Assembly (NCBI GenBank): GCA_016713885.1
Contig: JADJOF010000004.1
Location: forward strand, 523,635-587,634
Source: Bdellovibrionales bacterium
GTDB taxonomy: Bacteria; Bdellovibrionota; Bdellovibrionia; Bdellovibrionales; JAMPXM01
Length of the DNA: 64,000 nucleotides
Direction of reading: 5' to 3'
Part shown: positions 33,928 through 43,090 of the stretch, piece after piece
Position numbering within the stretch: the stretch's first letter is position 1
Layout: every line of letters begins with the position of its first letter
Program-made: the position numbers and the translations under genes
The notes under the pieces: model-generated
Database searches by the model: none
Told to the model about the DNA's origin: nothing
The model's input: the letters and a program-made list of their open reading frames with translations, nothing else

Positions 33928-36900
33928 TTGCGTCGTCCCGGTTTAGGCGCTGGGCCTTTTGCCACTGCCGGTCCTGCCTTCGCGGGTCCCGTTTTTGGCG
34001 AAGATCCGCCGCCATGAGGACGCTTTGCACCTTTGCCCGCAGGCTTCATCTTTGAACGAACACCAACAGAGCCTTTGCGCGCAGGCTTTCCTCGTTTATT
34101 GCCTTTGCGCGATTCCGCCTGGGACTTCGAAGCACTGGCGCGCGTTTGATGCGACGACGGTGAGGCTGGCAACTGCGACTTACCCCGCCCCGGAACTCCG
34201 AGCAGCTTGCTCGGCTCATCATCAAAATCATCGACCAAGTCGTCAGCCAGAACCACCATCGCTTCTTCAACATCGTGTTCGATGTTCTCAAGCGAGAAGT
34301 CGATCTTACCTGTCGAGACATCGGCATTATCAACGGTCACGCGAATCTCATCACCAAGCTTGAACACGTGTCCTGTGCCGCGTCCATACAGACGCATCGC
34401 CTGATCATCGTAAACCCAACGGTCAGGACCAAGCGCCTCGAGCTTCACAAGGCCATCGATCTCAAACTCACGAAGAGTGACGAAGATTCCGAATTTGGTG
34501 ACCGAAGTGATTGTTCCGTCCAGCGTTTCACCAAGATAGCGCCGAATAAATCGCGCCTTCTTGATCGAGACCACGGCTCGTTCAGCCTTGACCGAGCGCT
34601 GCTCACAGGCCGAAAGGTGCGTCGCCGCACTCTCAAGCTCTTCCATCTCCATGCCCTGATTGCTATAGCGAGAATACAGAACCGCCTTGATCAGACGATG
34701 CGCGATCAAATCAGGATAGCGACGAATTGGCGAAGTGAAGTGCGAATAGAATTCAAATCCCAAGCCAAAGTGCCCAACGTTTTGTGCAGAGTACTTGGCC
34801 TGATTCATCGCCCGCAAAGTCAGCGTATTGAGAACCGAACCGCCGGGATGTCCAGCAGCGGCCTGAAGTGCCTTGGTGAGCTTTTTCTGGAGGCCTGCGC
34901 CCTGCAGACTTTTGCCGACGCGAGAACTTGGCCCCAGAATGTTCCACATCAAGCGCTCAAGCGTGTTGAGCTTTTCTTGATCAGGCGTTTCGTGAATGCG
35001 GTAGATACCGTGAATGCGATTGTCATCAAAGAAGCGTGCCGTGCACACGTTGGTGACCAGCATGAGCTCTTCGATCAAGCGATGAGCAAAGAGCCGCTCT
35101 GAGCGCACGACGTCGATTGTCTCGCCACTGGGGTCGACGACGACTTGCGTCTCTGGAACTTCAAGATCAAGCGAACCTTCGCGCATGCGTTTGGCCATCA
35201 GCACTTTCGCCAAATCGGCCGAACGCTGAATGTTATCGCAAACTCCAGGCGTCGCCTTTAAGCGGTCGCTGGCATCGCCATCAATAACCTCCTGCGCTTC
35301 GCCATAGGTGACGCGCGCCTTTGAGCACATCACTGCCTCAAAGAAACGATAGCTTTGAATCACACCTTGAAAATCGAGCTGAATTTCACAGGCAAAACAA
35401 AGACGATCAACCTCGGGCTTCAACGAACAAAGCTCGTTTGAAAGCTCCTCAGGAAGCATCGGCACAACGAAGTTTGGAAAGTACGTGCTGGTTCCACGCG
35501 AGTAGGCGTCTTCATCAATCGGAGAACCGGGCTTCACGTAATGTGAGACATCCGCAATCGCGACAATCGCGCGGAAGCCTCGCTCACCATGCTCAACGTA
35601 GACGGCATCATCAAAATCGCGCGCCGTCGCGCCGTCGATCGTAATCAGTGGAATTCCACGAAGATCTTCGCGCTTAGCCTTGTCAGCCTCTTGCACCACA
35701 GTGCCAAGAGCCGCGGCCTCGCGACGCGCACCAAACGAGAACTCGTCGGGAATTCCTTTTTCATGAACTGTGCGAATCACGTCGTTCAGCGGATCTTCGA
35801 CATCTCCAAGAATTCGCACAACGCGACCACGCAGCGGACGATCGTGCGACGCGTACTCGGCGATCTCAACCGCCACCCAATCTCCATCTTGCGCGCCCAT
35901 CGAATCTTCGGTCGGAATCCTCAGATCCATGCCCCAACCACGGCCATCGTCTTGAATGACGCCATAGCGGCGATCGACCGGAAGAAAACGTCCGACAATG
36001 CGCGCATGTGCACGCGAAACAATGCGCTTCACTTCGCCAAAGAGTCGCTCGCCCGTCGCCGAACGATCGTGGGGACGAGCGCGAAACACTTCGACTTCAA
36101 CTTTGTCATTGCTCATCACGCCGGCCATGTACTGGCGTGAAATGTAAACATCGGGAATCGAAGCATCGTCTGGCAATAAAAACCCAAACCCATCAGGGTG
36201 TCGCTTCACAGTGCCCGTCACCCAAATGCGCTGACCTTCGCGGCGCGCTTCTTTTCCAGATTTCATCGCCGGAGAGCCCGGAGCTCCCGGAAGCCCAGTT
36301 CCTCGTGCGCGTTCTCGCGGCCAACCTGGATCGACCGTGCCTCCACTCGGGCTACGCTGTGGTATCTCCGATTTGAATTCACGAGTCTCGCGAACCTCAG
36401 GCACCAAAGCCGTCGTCGTGTCATTGATGGGAGGAGTGAACTGCGGTTTTAATTTGGGTGATGACGGAGTCCCCGGAACAGCTGGAGATGGCCGCGCTGG
36501 CTCAGGGCTAGTCGATGGTCCCGCTGCCGATGCCGACTTCGTCAAATCAGAGAAACTCATGACCGGTTGGTACTGAACCTTGCGATACTCACGGTTCGCC
36601 GGCGCTCCAAATGAGCCGCCGCGCGACGCACCGCCTCCACTCGAACGATCTAGTGGACGATCCGGAAACGAGGGCCTTGAAGAGCTCCCCATACCGCCGC
36701 CCCCGCCGATAACATCACGTAAACTCCGGCCATTTTTAATATCGCGGTCCGCACCCCGGCGACCGCCGCGATCAGATCCTCGGTCCGAGGCCGACGAACC
36801 CGGTCCGCCCCCCCGATCACTTCCACCGGCGCGACTGCCGCCGTCTCGTCCGCTGGCGCCACGGTCATTTCCGCCACGCCCGCCCGATCGGCCGGAGCCC

Positions 36901-36938
36901 TTGCCTGATTCTCGATCTGATCCTCTTCCACGTGCCAT
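33924..36938 (-). CDS. rnr: Ribonuclease R with long disordered tails
   Basis: About 1004 residues, longer than the usual 750-820. Residues 1 to about 220 are a Gly/Arg/Ser/Asp-rich, low-complexity region. Cold-shock domains follow (TGTVKRHPDGFGFLLPDD), then the RNB catalytic domain (TIDGATARDFDDAV, with the Mg-binding Asp cluster), then S1 (GETLDGTITSVTKFGIFV), then a Lys/Ser/Pro-rich basic tail. It degrades structured RNA 3' to 5'. The ATG at 36938 is preferred; the frame extends to 36989. The Arg/Gly-rich head may bind RNA or promote condensates, which is inference. Confidence 0.93.
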   Translation of the reverse strand: MARGRGSDRESGKGSGRSGGRGGNDRGASGRDGGSRAGGSDRGGGPGSSASDRGSDRGGRRGADRDIKNGRSLRDVIGGGGGMGSSSRPSFPDRPLDRSSGGGASRGGSFGAPANREYRKVQYQPVMSFSDLTKSASAAGPSTSPEPARPSPAVPGTPSSPKLKPQFTPPINDTTTALVPEVRETREFKSEIPQRSPSGGTVDPGWPRERARGTGLPGAPGSPAMKSGKEARREGQRIWVTGTVKRHPDGFGFLLPDDASIPDVYISRQYMAGVMSNDKVEVEVFRARPHDRSATGERLFGEVKRIVSRAHARIVGRFLPVDRRYGVIQDDGRGWGMDLRIPTEDSMGAQDGDWVAVEIAEYASHDRPLRGRVVRILGDVEDPLNDVIRTVHEKGIPDEFSFGARREAAALGTVVQEADKAKREDLRGIPLITIDGATARDFDDAVYVEHGERGFRAIVAIADVSHYVKPGSPIDEDAYSRGTSTYFPNFVVPMLPEELSNELCSLKPEVDRLCFACEIQLDFQGVIQSYRFFEAVMCSKARVTYGEAQEVIDGDASDRLKATPGVCDNIQRSADLAKVLMAKRMREGSLDLEVPETQVVVDPSGETIDVVRSERLFAHRLIEELMLVTNVCTARFFDDNRIHGIYRIHETPDQEKLNTLERLMWNILGPSSRVGKSLQGAGLQKKLTKALQAAAGHPGGSVLNTLTLRAMNQAKYSAQNVGHFGLGFEFYSHFTSPIRRYPDLIAHRLIKAVLYSRYSNQGMEMEELESAATHLSACEQRSVKAERAVVSIKKARFIRRYLGETLDGTITSVTKFGIFVTLREFEIDGLVKLEALGPDRWVYDDQAMRLYGRGTGHVFKLGDEIRVTVDNADVSTGKIDFSLENIEHDVEEAMVVLADDLVDDFDDEPSKLLGVPGRGKSQLPASPSSHQTRASASKSQAESRKGNKRGKPARKGSVGVRSKMKPAGKGAKRPHGGGSSPKTGPAKAGPAVAKGPAPKPGRRK

Positions 36939-37028
36939 GCTTGAACGGTAACATCCCCTTGCGTGCGAATCCAGCGTGACTCGACTCAAACCTTTCGCTA
37001 TGTCTTGATCTCGTTCATCGAAACGAAT

Positions 37029-37115
37029 GCCCCGGTGGCGGAACTGGTAGACGCGCAGGTTTCAGGTACCTATGATCGAAAGGTCGTGGAGGTTCAAGTC
37101 CTCTCCGGGGCACCA
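37029..37115 (+). tRNA. tRNA-Leu (anticodon CAG)
   Basis: An 87-base class II tRNA with encoded CCA. The acceptor GCCCCGG pairs with CCGGGGC. The D arm has GGCGGAACTGGTAGACGCG, the anticodon loop is TTCAGGT, the long variable arm is GATC-GAAA-GGTC, and the T arm contains GGTTCAAGTCC. The outermost anticodon-stem pair is C:A. The gene is divergent from rnr and is followed 4 bases later by a terminator. Confidence 0.97.
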
Positions 37116-37157
37116 ATCTAAAAAAAGCGACCACACACGGTCGCTTTTTTTGTTTCG
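37108..37157. repeat. Left copy of a 50-bp direct repeat (tRNA 3' end plus terminator)
   Basis: The last 8 bases of tRNA-Leu (GGGCACCA) and the following 42 bases, including the terminator, recur at 50961-51010 with 48 of 50 bases identical. Between the copies lies the Rhs island. This is the arrangement expected of attachment-site duplication at a tRNA gene, although the core lies unusually far downstream of the tRNA. Confidence 0.75.
37120..37151 (+). terminator. Terminator of tRNA-Leu
   Basis: A7-GCGACC, loop ACACAC, GGTCGC-T7: a 13-bp stem with a T-run, a textbook Rho-independent terminator that would work on both strands. Confidence 0.9.
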
Positions 37158-37196
37158 GGGCCTGAGCGCTGACTTGGGACCGACATCGGTCGTGAA

Positions 37197-37709
37197 TTAG
37201 GGATTTTCTTCTTCGCTCTGCTCGGCCTCCCGGAGGAGCCAGCAGTAGTTCAAAGCACTTCGGCAGTGTGCACCCCAATGAACTCTGAATGTAAATGCGA
37301 GTTCTGATAGAACCGATCGTTTTGAACTCTCGTCCGCGCTTACCGAGGCGCCATCGAGAACACTAAGATCACGATAGAGATCCGCCAAATCATCGATCAT
37401 GCCGATAGTTTCCGACCGACAAGAGTTTTCGACAAAACTGATCTTGGTCATGTTTGGATACACCGCCAGTTTCTTTTCGATGGAATATAAAATTGAAGAA
37501 TCCGGAGAGCGCGTGGAGTTTGTCGATGCCTGAGAGACGGAAGCCTCAAACGGTTTGAGCTTCAATCCCAGCCGGTAAAGATCAACCAGAATCTCTTCAA
37601 GCTCACCATATCGAAACCCAGAGTGATCAATCTGAGCGCTGAGATGCCGATCAAAATCTGCGAACCTCATCTGAAGTTCTGAGAAGAGTTCATGCGGGTC
37701 TACTTGCAT
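37197..37709 (-). CDS. Hypothetical island protein, 170 aa
   Basis: A soluble, mildly acidic, mainly helical protein without signal peptide. No family recognised. It is the last gene of the island before the tRNA. By position it could be an immunity protein or cargo; nothing in the sequence shows which. Confidence 0.45.
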   Translation of the reverse strand: MQVDPHELFSELQMRFADFDRHLSAQIDHSGFRYGELEEILVDLYRLGLKLKPFEASVSQASTNSTRSPDSSILYSIEKKLAVYPNMTKISFVENSCRSETIGMIDDLADLYRDLSVLDGASVSADESSKRSVLSELAFTFRVHWGAHCRSALNYCWLLREAEQSEEENP

Positions 37710-37812
37710 TGGTTCTCACTTCCGTCCATGCCCTTCGCGTATTTCCGGCTCTACGTCTCGTCTGGAGATGCTCCTCGAAGTCTACAGCATCTTCACTAAT
37801 TCCATTTCAAAG

Positions 37813-38049
37813 CTACTGTACTACAAAGTGCTGAAAACAAAAATCATCGATGTATCGGTCCCCTGAGCTATATTGTCGAACCGTCTCGTGCGGAGACAGG
37901 GCTTTTCCGCCTCCAATACAGTGCTGATGCACATCAAGATCGGTCGACTTCATAGGTTTCCACTGAAGCTGTTTTGCATCCCTGACACTCATTTCGAAAA
38001 ATTCTCGATCAATTCGAGCACCATTGACGATAATCCACGCTACTCCCAT
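37813..38049 (-). CDS. Small hypothetical protein, 78 aa
   Basis: A 78-residue protein starting MGVAWIIVNGARIDREFFE with the phrase DLDVHQHCIGGGKAL and a C-terminal DDFCFQHF. The spaced H-x-H-C and C-x-x-H suggest a small metal site like that of a common bacterial hypothetical family with two such motifs. It overlaps the end of the preceding gene by 10 bases, so the two form a pair. Possibly an immunity protein. Confidence 0.5.
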   Translation of the reverse strand: MGVAWIIVNGARIDREFFEMSVRDAKQLQWKPMKSTDLDVHQHCIGGGKALSPHETVRQYSSGDRYIDDFCFQHFVVQ

Positions 38050-38468
38050 AAGATTATCTCATCGCCATAAGGCACATCTGCAGGGAGATCTATAAGCGTG
38101 TAGTGTGGTCCGTCGGACAAGTGCCTAATCCGCAGACCTTTGGTTTTGCTCATGATGCCGACCACAATTGCACGAAGACTATCAAAAGCGGCGGCACTTG
38201 AACTTGCGTCCAGGTCTTCGACATGCACATGCCATCCCGCGAACTCTAGAATGTCTCCGATAGCGTCTGTCGAATAGAAATCGAGGTTTCGATTAGACGC
38301 CCCGGTCGGTGACGGGATTCGTAAGATAGGGCGCTCTCTTCCGTCGACCATACCAACCACCGACTGGAATGAGATCTCCGGAAAAGTTGCGACGACTTTG
38401 AGAAAAAATGTTCTCGCAGGTTCTTCTACATTTTTAAAATTCGGCCTATTCAACTCGTTCCTCAACAA
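38040..38468 (-). CDS. Hypothetical island protein, about 142 aa
   Basis: A soluble alpha/beta protein without signal peptide. No family recognised. The start is uncertain: the frame opens with TTG at 38468 and stays open upstream to the stop of the 38529 gene, with no ATG in frame. It overlaps the next gene by 10 bases. Confidence 0.45.
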   Translation of the reverse strand: MLRNELNRPNFKNVEEPARTFFLKVVATFPEISFQSVVGMVDGRERPILRIPSPTGASNRNLDFYSTDAIGDILEFAGWHVHVEDLDASSSAAAFDSLRAIVVGIMSKTKGLRIRHLSDGPHYTLIDLPADVPYGDEIILWE

Positions 38469-38528
38469 CTTTGACAGCCTGTTTGTACCACCCGGCCGGT
38501 AATCGACAACATTCGTCGTGGAGTCGGC

Positions 38529-39059
38529 CTATTGGAATATCCAGTAGTTTTGTTGCCGCACGCCAACGAGCTGCTCCTCGAATACGATCTTCTTTACGCT
38601 GATCTCCACGCGGTCCCAATCTGTATTGAAAAATACATGTGGGTAAAATGACTTCAATTCTGCCTTCAGTAGCCTCAGCGCAATCGTCTTTGTCGGCGCG
38701 TTGACATGGAAAGTATCTGTATCACGCTCCACGCGGCGACTGCGTTCCATTCGTGCCTGAGTAACAACGGAAAAAACAAAGTCATAAAGCGGTTTTGGAC
38801 CATTGTCTCGCGCAGGGAGTAGGCGTGACACGTTGAGAATTTTGCCGAGCTTTTTCGCAACGAATGGTTGTAGTTGGAGCTTCGCCTTTTTCACCAGGGC
38901 TTTGCCGCTCCTACGACCCAAGATACGTTCGATATTCTCGACATCTATTCGCTGTAGTCGCTGATACTCAACGTCGCGCTTCGTTCGCGGAAGCGCCGCA
39001 ATCGCGGAGGAGTAGGCAGGATTGGTTGATAAGTAGTACAGCAGCTTTGATGATTTCAT
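38529..39059 (-). CDS. Hypothetical island protein, 176 aa, basic
   Basis: A 176-residue protein rich in Lys/Arg, predicted helical in the first half (RLQRIDVENIERILGRRSGK), with no membrane segment. No family recognised. It lies 54 bases after another basic unknown (39114-39659); the two may be a pair. Its high basic charge could mean nucleic-acid binding, which is only inference. Confidence 0.45.
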   Translation of the reverse strand: MKSSKLLYYLSTNPAYSSAIAALPRTKRDVEYQRLQRIDVENIERILGRRSGKALVKKAKLQLQPFVAKKLGKILNVSRLLPARDNGPKPLYDFVFSVVTQARMERSRRVERDTDTFHVNAPTKTIALRLLKAELKSFYPHVFFNTDWDRVEISVKKIVFEEQLVGVRQQNYWIFQ

Positions 39060-39113
39060 TTAAGGACATTCCTCGTCAGTGTAGCATCACCTGTGGAACG
39101 CGCTGTCGCATCT

Positions 39114-39659
39114 TCATTCAAGACTCAAAATGAAGGCTCCGGGCAGTGCATTTGCTCCATCAATCTGACCAGCGTAGTCTAGCAGAATCGGCGCACGTCG
39201 CCGATTCGTGACAACTCTTCCATCAGGGTTCAAATGTCGCGTTAGCCGAGGCATCGCTTGTCTCAATCGTAAAATTGCCGCCTTTTTTGAAACGTCAAAA
39301 ACAAGAACGCGCCACTTTGAGGTCACCTTTTTTTTAAATCCCTCAACAGTGGACTCCTCCGCAATCTCAAAAATGAATCCGAAGGAGGGGTGACTGATTC
39401 TTCTAAATGTCTCCAGTCGATTGACCTTGAGTTCAGAAGCAACTCGTCGAATTGAAGTCGCGTCGGATGTAGTAGAGTACGTTACGCCTTTAATAATCGG
39501 CCTTAAGCTCCGAAGCTTACTCCGAAGTAGTATGTGATCTGCCTTATTGAGCTCCTCAGAAAGAGCCACGCGATCCGCAGGCTTGCTCGAAAGGACTTCC
39601 TTTGCCATCAGATTGTCTCGCGAAACACGAAACAGCGTTTGTTTTGGGTTCACGGGCAC
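39114..39659 (-). CDS. Hypothetical island protein, 181 aa, basic
   Basis: A basic soluble protein with no signal peptide and no recognised family. The start may be the ATG at 39659 or an internal one at 39608 (MAKEVLSSKP). It follows the immunity-like gene 39702-40091 by about 40 bases and could be part of the same accessory module. Confidence 0.45.
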   Translation of the reverse strand: MPVNPKQTLFRVSRDNLMAKEVLSSKPADRVALSEELNKADHILLRSKLRSLRPIIKGVTYSTTSDATSIRRVASELKVNRLETFRRISHPSFGFIFEIAEESTVEGFKKKVTSKWRVLVFDVSKKAAILRLRQAMPRLTRHLNPDGRVVTNRRRAPILLDYAGQIDGANALPGAFILSLE

Positions 39660-39701
39660 GTATCTCCGTCGTCGTTGTTGAAAACGTCAGTCCGCTTTAA
39701 T

Positions 39702-40091
39702 TCAGACGTAGTTTGATAGCTGACCTGAGCCGTCACCAAACTCTATTTCCCAGACCTCGTAAGAGGAAAAATTAAAAATCTCAACCTTCTGGCCGTCGAC
39801 AGAAAACCATATGTCGCCGGTTGTCTGACTGAATCCGGCTGCCACTACAGACTGACCGGCAAACAGTTTTTGAAGCAACATCGTTGTGTCGATCGGACTT
39901 TCCAGGCCGTACTTCTGATTTCGATCAAAACTACTGAAGCGACGGGAGCGCTCTCCTGAAACCCTCCAATAGGTCGCAGTCAGTTTTGTGGAGTTCGAAA
40001 ACGTCACTGCTAGTTCTGAATCGATATCCGTGACGCTTATGATCTTTGTGCCAACAAGACTGGCGACATTATCCAAAAATTGTTTCTCCAA
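39702..40091 (-). CDS. Candidate immunity protein for Rhs tip 5 (DUF6188-like)
   Basis: About 129 residues from a TTG at 40091 that follows AGGCGG and lies 10 bases after the Rhs-tip stop; no ATG is better placed. The order of features (LVGTKIISVTDIDSELAVTFSNS near the start, YWRVSG, gDIWFSVDGQKVEIFNFSS with E-W-E-I near the end) is like the DUF6188-type immunity proteins often placed after Rhs tips. It would bind and block the tip encoded just upstream. Family match is from memory of the pattern. Confidence 0.55.
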   Translation of the reverse strand: MEKQFLDNVASLVGTKIISVTDIDSELAVTFSNSTKLTATYWRVSGERSRRFSSFDRNQKYGLESPIDTTMLLQKLFAGQSVVAAGFSQTTGDIWFSVDGQKVEIFNFSSYEVWEIEFGDGSGQLSNYV

Positions 40092-40101
40092 TACGCACCG
40101 C

Positions 40102-40491
40102 CTATTTACAAATATGACCAGCAGGATCGCTCTTGTGAACAGGATTTCCAAAAACATCTGTATACTGGCCTGCAGAGTTCTGAACACGACTGTATCCTGA
40201 CGTATAATTTGGATTTGGGTCCATCAGGCGAACCGTATTTGCTCCCCCTTGTGAGCCAGGAGGCTGAATCTTCAAACCTCTGCCATTTCGTGTTGCTGAT
40301 ACCCTTGAGCCAGGAGGAGCTTGATATGCCGTTCCATTCGGTGCGACATAAACAGTTCCCCCATTGCTAGACCGGGCGCCGCCGGATCCTCCGCCGCTTC
40401 CTGATGGTGATGGCGGAGGCCCCCCATCGCCGTCGGCTCGACGCTGATGTGTGCCCTCTGGATCGATCCAATTGATAGGATCGTTCAGCAC
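40102..40491 (-). pseudogene. Displaced Rhs C-terminal tip 5 (core lost)
   Basis: Only 13 residues of Rhs core remain (VLNDPINWIDPEG), then a 115-residue tip. It starts with a Gly/Pro/Ser linker and continues with TVYVAPNGTAYQAPPGS, NTVRLMDPNPNYTSGYSRVQN and ends PAGHICK. This matches a recurrent Rhs tip type that has the R-V/L-M-P-P/D...YPNGY pattern and ends near HI. It has no start codon of its own and sits beside the IS1182-like element, which seems to have removed the rest of the core. Confidence 0.6.
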
Positions 40492-40499
40492 ATGATGCC

Positions 40500-42250
40500 G
40501 TCGGAAAACTTCCGTTTCCCTACGAGAAATTGGGTTCTCCCGATCTAAAAATGTGGATTTCGTTTTTCTAAGTGAAATTTCTCGAATTTTTGGCCGAATC
40601 GGGAAATTTTCACGAGAGTGAATGTACTCGGTTTCGCGACTTCTACGCTGCTGCATTCGCCCATGCTCCGTCGAAGCTCAAATGAAGCCAGCGCTTCACG
40701 TTCACCGCGGCTGCGGTGAAGTAAAACTGTAGCCCTACTTTCTTTAAGCCACGATATTTTGCGCGCGTCAGCCCATGATACCGCTTCATCTCAGAAAACT
40801 TACCTTCGATCGGCTGGCGCAATTTCATGTCATGTTTAAACTCATCAGTTCGATTGTACCTCTCGGATTCGCAGGTCGCTTCTTGCCAATCAAAAATCCG
40901 AACGGTTCTTCGTCCTTCTCTCGCATTCGTGCACAGAGGTTTCAACTTACATTTCCCGCATGCAGACTGCGGAAAATGAAAACTGTAGGAGTTTTTCTGA
41001 GTTTCATAAAAATGTGGTTTCGCCACAGCTCCGGCGGGACACTTCAAAGTATTGTAGGCACGATTAATTGTGAATGCGCTTTTCGGAAAAACAGCAAGAG
41101 TCCGCGGCGTCTTAGCTTTGTACGGCGCAACGAGCTTTGTTCCATGCTTATCAAGTGCTTCTCGCCACACACCGTCGCCGTATGCAGAATCGCCTATCAG
41201 TTTAGAGGGCAATAAGCCAATTGCCGTTTGGGATTTGACAAGATCGACAGTCGGCTCTCCATCACGTCGATTGCCTCTAGAGGGCTCAATATTAGTGATA
41301 ATCTGTGATTTAACTTCTTGTGTGATATTGGCCTTATAGCCAGTGAACTTTTTGGACACCGACTTCGCGCCGTATCTAGCATCGGGATCTACCGGAGAGA
41401 CCATCAGATCTGGCGGCTTCTTCTTTCGGTCATTTTCGACAGCGATACCGTTTTCATCTTCGATAATATTTTGCTGAAGTATGCGGCGAAGGATTTGAAT
41501 CTGCTCCCGAACAACCGGTTCATCGATGATACGTCGGTCGCTCAAAACAGTCTTTGCGTCTCTTACGATGTCGACGAGCTTTCGTTCACGTTGCTCGAGA
41601 CTAAACCGGCCAACTGCATCATGGTTTACCGTATCGGGTTGGTATTCATCGATTTGAACTTGCCTCGATATCTGACGGTAAAGCCGTGGCTTCTTGTTTT
41701 TTTAGTACTTTCAAAACTTCGAATACGCCTTTCTTCACAAAGGTCGTCATAGATGGAATTGCGATGTCCGCGATCACATGAGTCGCATCTATTCGTTGAA
41801 CTTCGTCTTTTGAGATGAGCTTCTTACCGATTAGGTGTTTGAGGATCTGATCAAATATTTGCTTCTCTTTCCCGCTCCTGAGCAATCGATCCCTAAAATC
41901 GCCGAGCGAAGAGTGATCAAACGGTCGCTCATCCAAACGCAGTCCGAGAGCGAACTTAATTTCGATATCGAACATGCACGCGCGTTCCATCTCGCGGTCG
42001 GAAAGATTCATGTGGTATTGAAGAAGCATTGCTTTTGCTAGGAGTGCAGGTGATATAGGCGGTCTTCCAGTCGTCCGACAATACATCGAATCGAAAAGGT
42101 CATCTTTGATAAGCGGTGAAACCGTGTCCCGAAATCGTCTGAAGAAGCTATTTCCGGGTACAAGACATTGGCAGTAGAAATCCGCATCAAAAAATCCAGC
42201 CTGATCGCGTCCCGACATTTTCATTGAGCAATTATAGAGTCGGGACATCA
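40500..42250 (-). mobile_element. IS1182-like insertion element (ends not resolved)
   Basis: The element carries one transposase gene split by a frameshift. It lies between Rhs tip 5 and Rhs tip 4. I could not identify matching terminal inverted repeats or a target duplication, so the limits are approximate. The Rhs core upstream of tip 5 does not resume on the other side, so an element-associated deletion or recombination has also occurred. Confidence 0.6.
40643..42224 (-). pseudogene. IS1182-family transposase (frameshifted)
   Basis: The N-terminal part (42224 to about 41700) has DADFYCQCLVPGNSFFRRF, GRPPISPALLAKAMLLQ and FALGLRLDERPFDHSSLGDFR. The C-terminal part (to 40643) has the DDE region with LPSKLIGDSAYGDG, a Cys pair (CGKCKLKPLC) and the terminal RQPIEGKFSEMKRYHGLTRAKYRG. 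Removing one base from the T7 run at 41697-41703 joins the two frames through KKPRLYRQISRQVQIDEYQ. As given it cannot make a complete transposase. Confidence 0.85.
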
Positions 42251-42254
42251 GCAA

Positions 42255-42401
42255 TCAAGACTTCGATATGACGCGGGCCGGATGATTAATGCTCCACATT
42301 TTATAGTATGCCACTGCTCCGACAGCAGCGGCTACTAGGAGGATCACCACGACTGTCTTGATCGTTTCACGGTTAAATAGAGATTTGATTCTGTTCTTCA
42401 G
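42255..42401 (-). CDS. Possible small membrane protein after Rhs tip 4
   Basis: A 48-codon frame just after Rhs tip 4: a basic start (KNRIKSLFNRE), one hydrophobic helix (TVVVILLVAAAVGAVAYY) and a short tail. The only start is a CTG at 42401, behind GAGGAGAG. Its position fits a membrane-bound immunity protein for tip 4, which itself carries a hydrophobic helix. Weakly supported. Confidence 0.3.
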   Translation of the reverse strand: MKNRIKSLFNRETIKTVVVILLVAAAVGAVAYYKMWSINHPARVISKS

Positions 42402-42411
42402 ACAACTCTCC

Positions 42412-42873
42412 TCAGTTTTCGCAAAGCAGTGGCCGCTTCCTGTCTTTTGCTGGCCGCGGCTGCTCCGGTGGAGCTGGAGGCCGTGGGGTAAAGAAATCTT
42501 CTAGTTCCCAAATGTCATTGTCTACTTTGTTCTTAAAGACTGGGTCGGTAAGATACAGATAGCCACCATAAATAGCTACTGCGGCAACTGCGCCGACCGC
42601 CAAGACGGGCAGCAGAGCGGCCTTTCCATTCGGATCTATGAAGTTGATGGGGTCGTTGAACGAATACCCGTACAGATTTGTCTCGATTCCCCATGGGACT
42701 TTTCCGACAGTACCTACGTATCCATACAAATTCGCATCTCCGCCTGCAAACAAGTTTGGGTCCTTACTCACCCAGCGGCCGACCTCGTCATACTCAAGGC
42801 GTTGCGCAACCGCACCGTTGGAAGAGTTCACAACCGCAACCGCTGCGCCAAGATCAGTCCATTGGAACGTCAA
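42412..42873 (-). pseudogene. Displaced Rhs C-terminal tip 4 (core internally deleted)
   Basis: A 153-residue fragment. The start TDLGAAVAVVNSSNGAVAQ is a worn copy of the Rhs core; about 37 residues present in the other copies are missing between EYDE and VGRWVSKDP. After NDPINFIDPNGK comes a tip with one hydrophobic helix (VLAVGAVAAVAIYGGYLYL) and a charged, Pro-rich end (ending RKRPLLCEN). Two extra glycine-type repeats of NLYGY suggest internal duplication. No start codon of its own with a convincing RBS. Confidence 0.65.
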
Positions 42874-43084
42874 CGGACTCGGTAAGCGAAAGCTTTCGAT
42901 TCAATTTGACAACGTGAATGGAAAATCCATTTTGATGAAGGCAGAACCCACGTTTCATCTTTAATATCTCAATCTGTTGCTCGGCGACGCCTCGGTTAGA
43001 ATAAAGGCCGATAAATTTGGCGGCGTCGCGCCCATCACGGCTATAAGAATGAAAAACAAAGAATACGTCTTTCGTTTGAATCAT
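42854..43084 (-). CDS. Candidate immunity protein (DUF7336-like)
   Basis: A 76-residue protein: VFFVFHSYSRDGRDAAKFIG, LYSNRGVAEQQIEILKMKRGF, NGFSIHVVKLNRK. This is the pattern of DUF7336-type small proteins (an h-x-V-x-H-x-x-x start, K-h-I-G-h-Y-s, x-x-PGF, GF-x-I/D-x-Y-x-L-D). The normal W-x-E-G-F end is missing, and the gene runs into the start of Rhs fragment 4, so its C terminus was probably replaced at the recombination junction. Confidence 0.55.
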   Translation of the reverse strand: MIQTKDVFFVFHSYSRDGRDAAKFIGLYSNRGVAEQQIEILKMKRGFCLHQNGFSIHVVKLNRKLSLTESVDVPMD

Positions 43085-43090
43085 ATAAAC

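Noticed and set aside
37015..37278. Minus-strand open frame of 87 codons across the tRNA-Leu gene
   Set aside because: It overlaps the whole tRNA and terminator and encodes sequence typical of antisense to tRNA (RGLEPPRPFDHRYLKPARLP). It is an artefact frame.
41690..41710. Programmed frameshift in the IS1182 transposase A/T run
   Set aside because: The second half lies in the +1 frame, not the -1 frame used by IS slippery heptamers, and IS1182 elements normally have a single open frame. One extra base in the run explains it.
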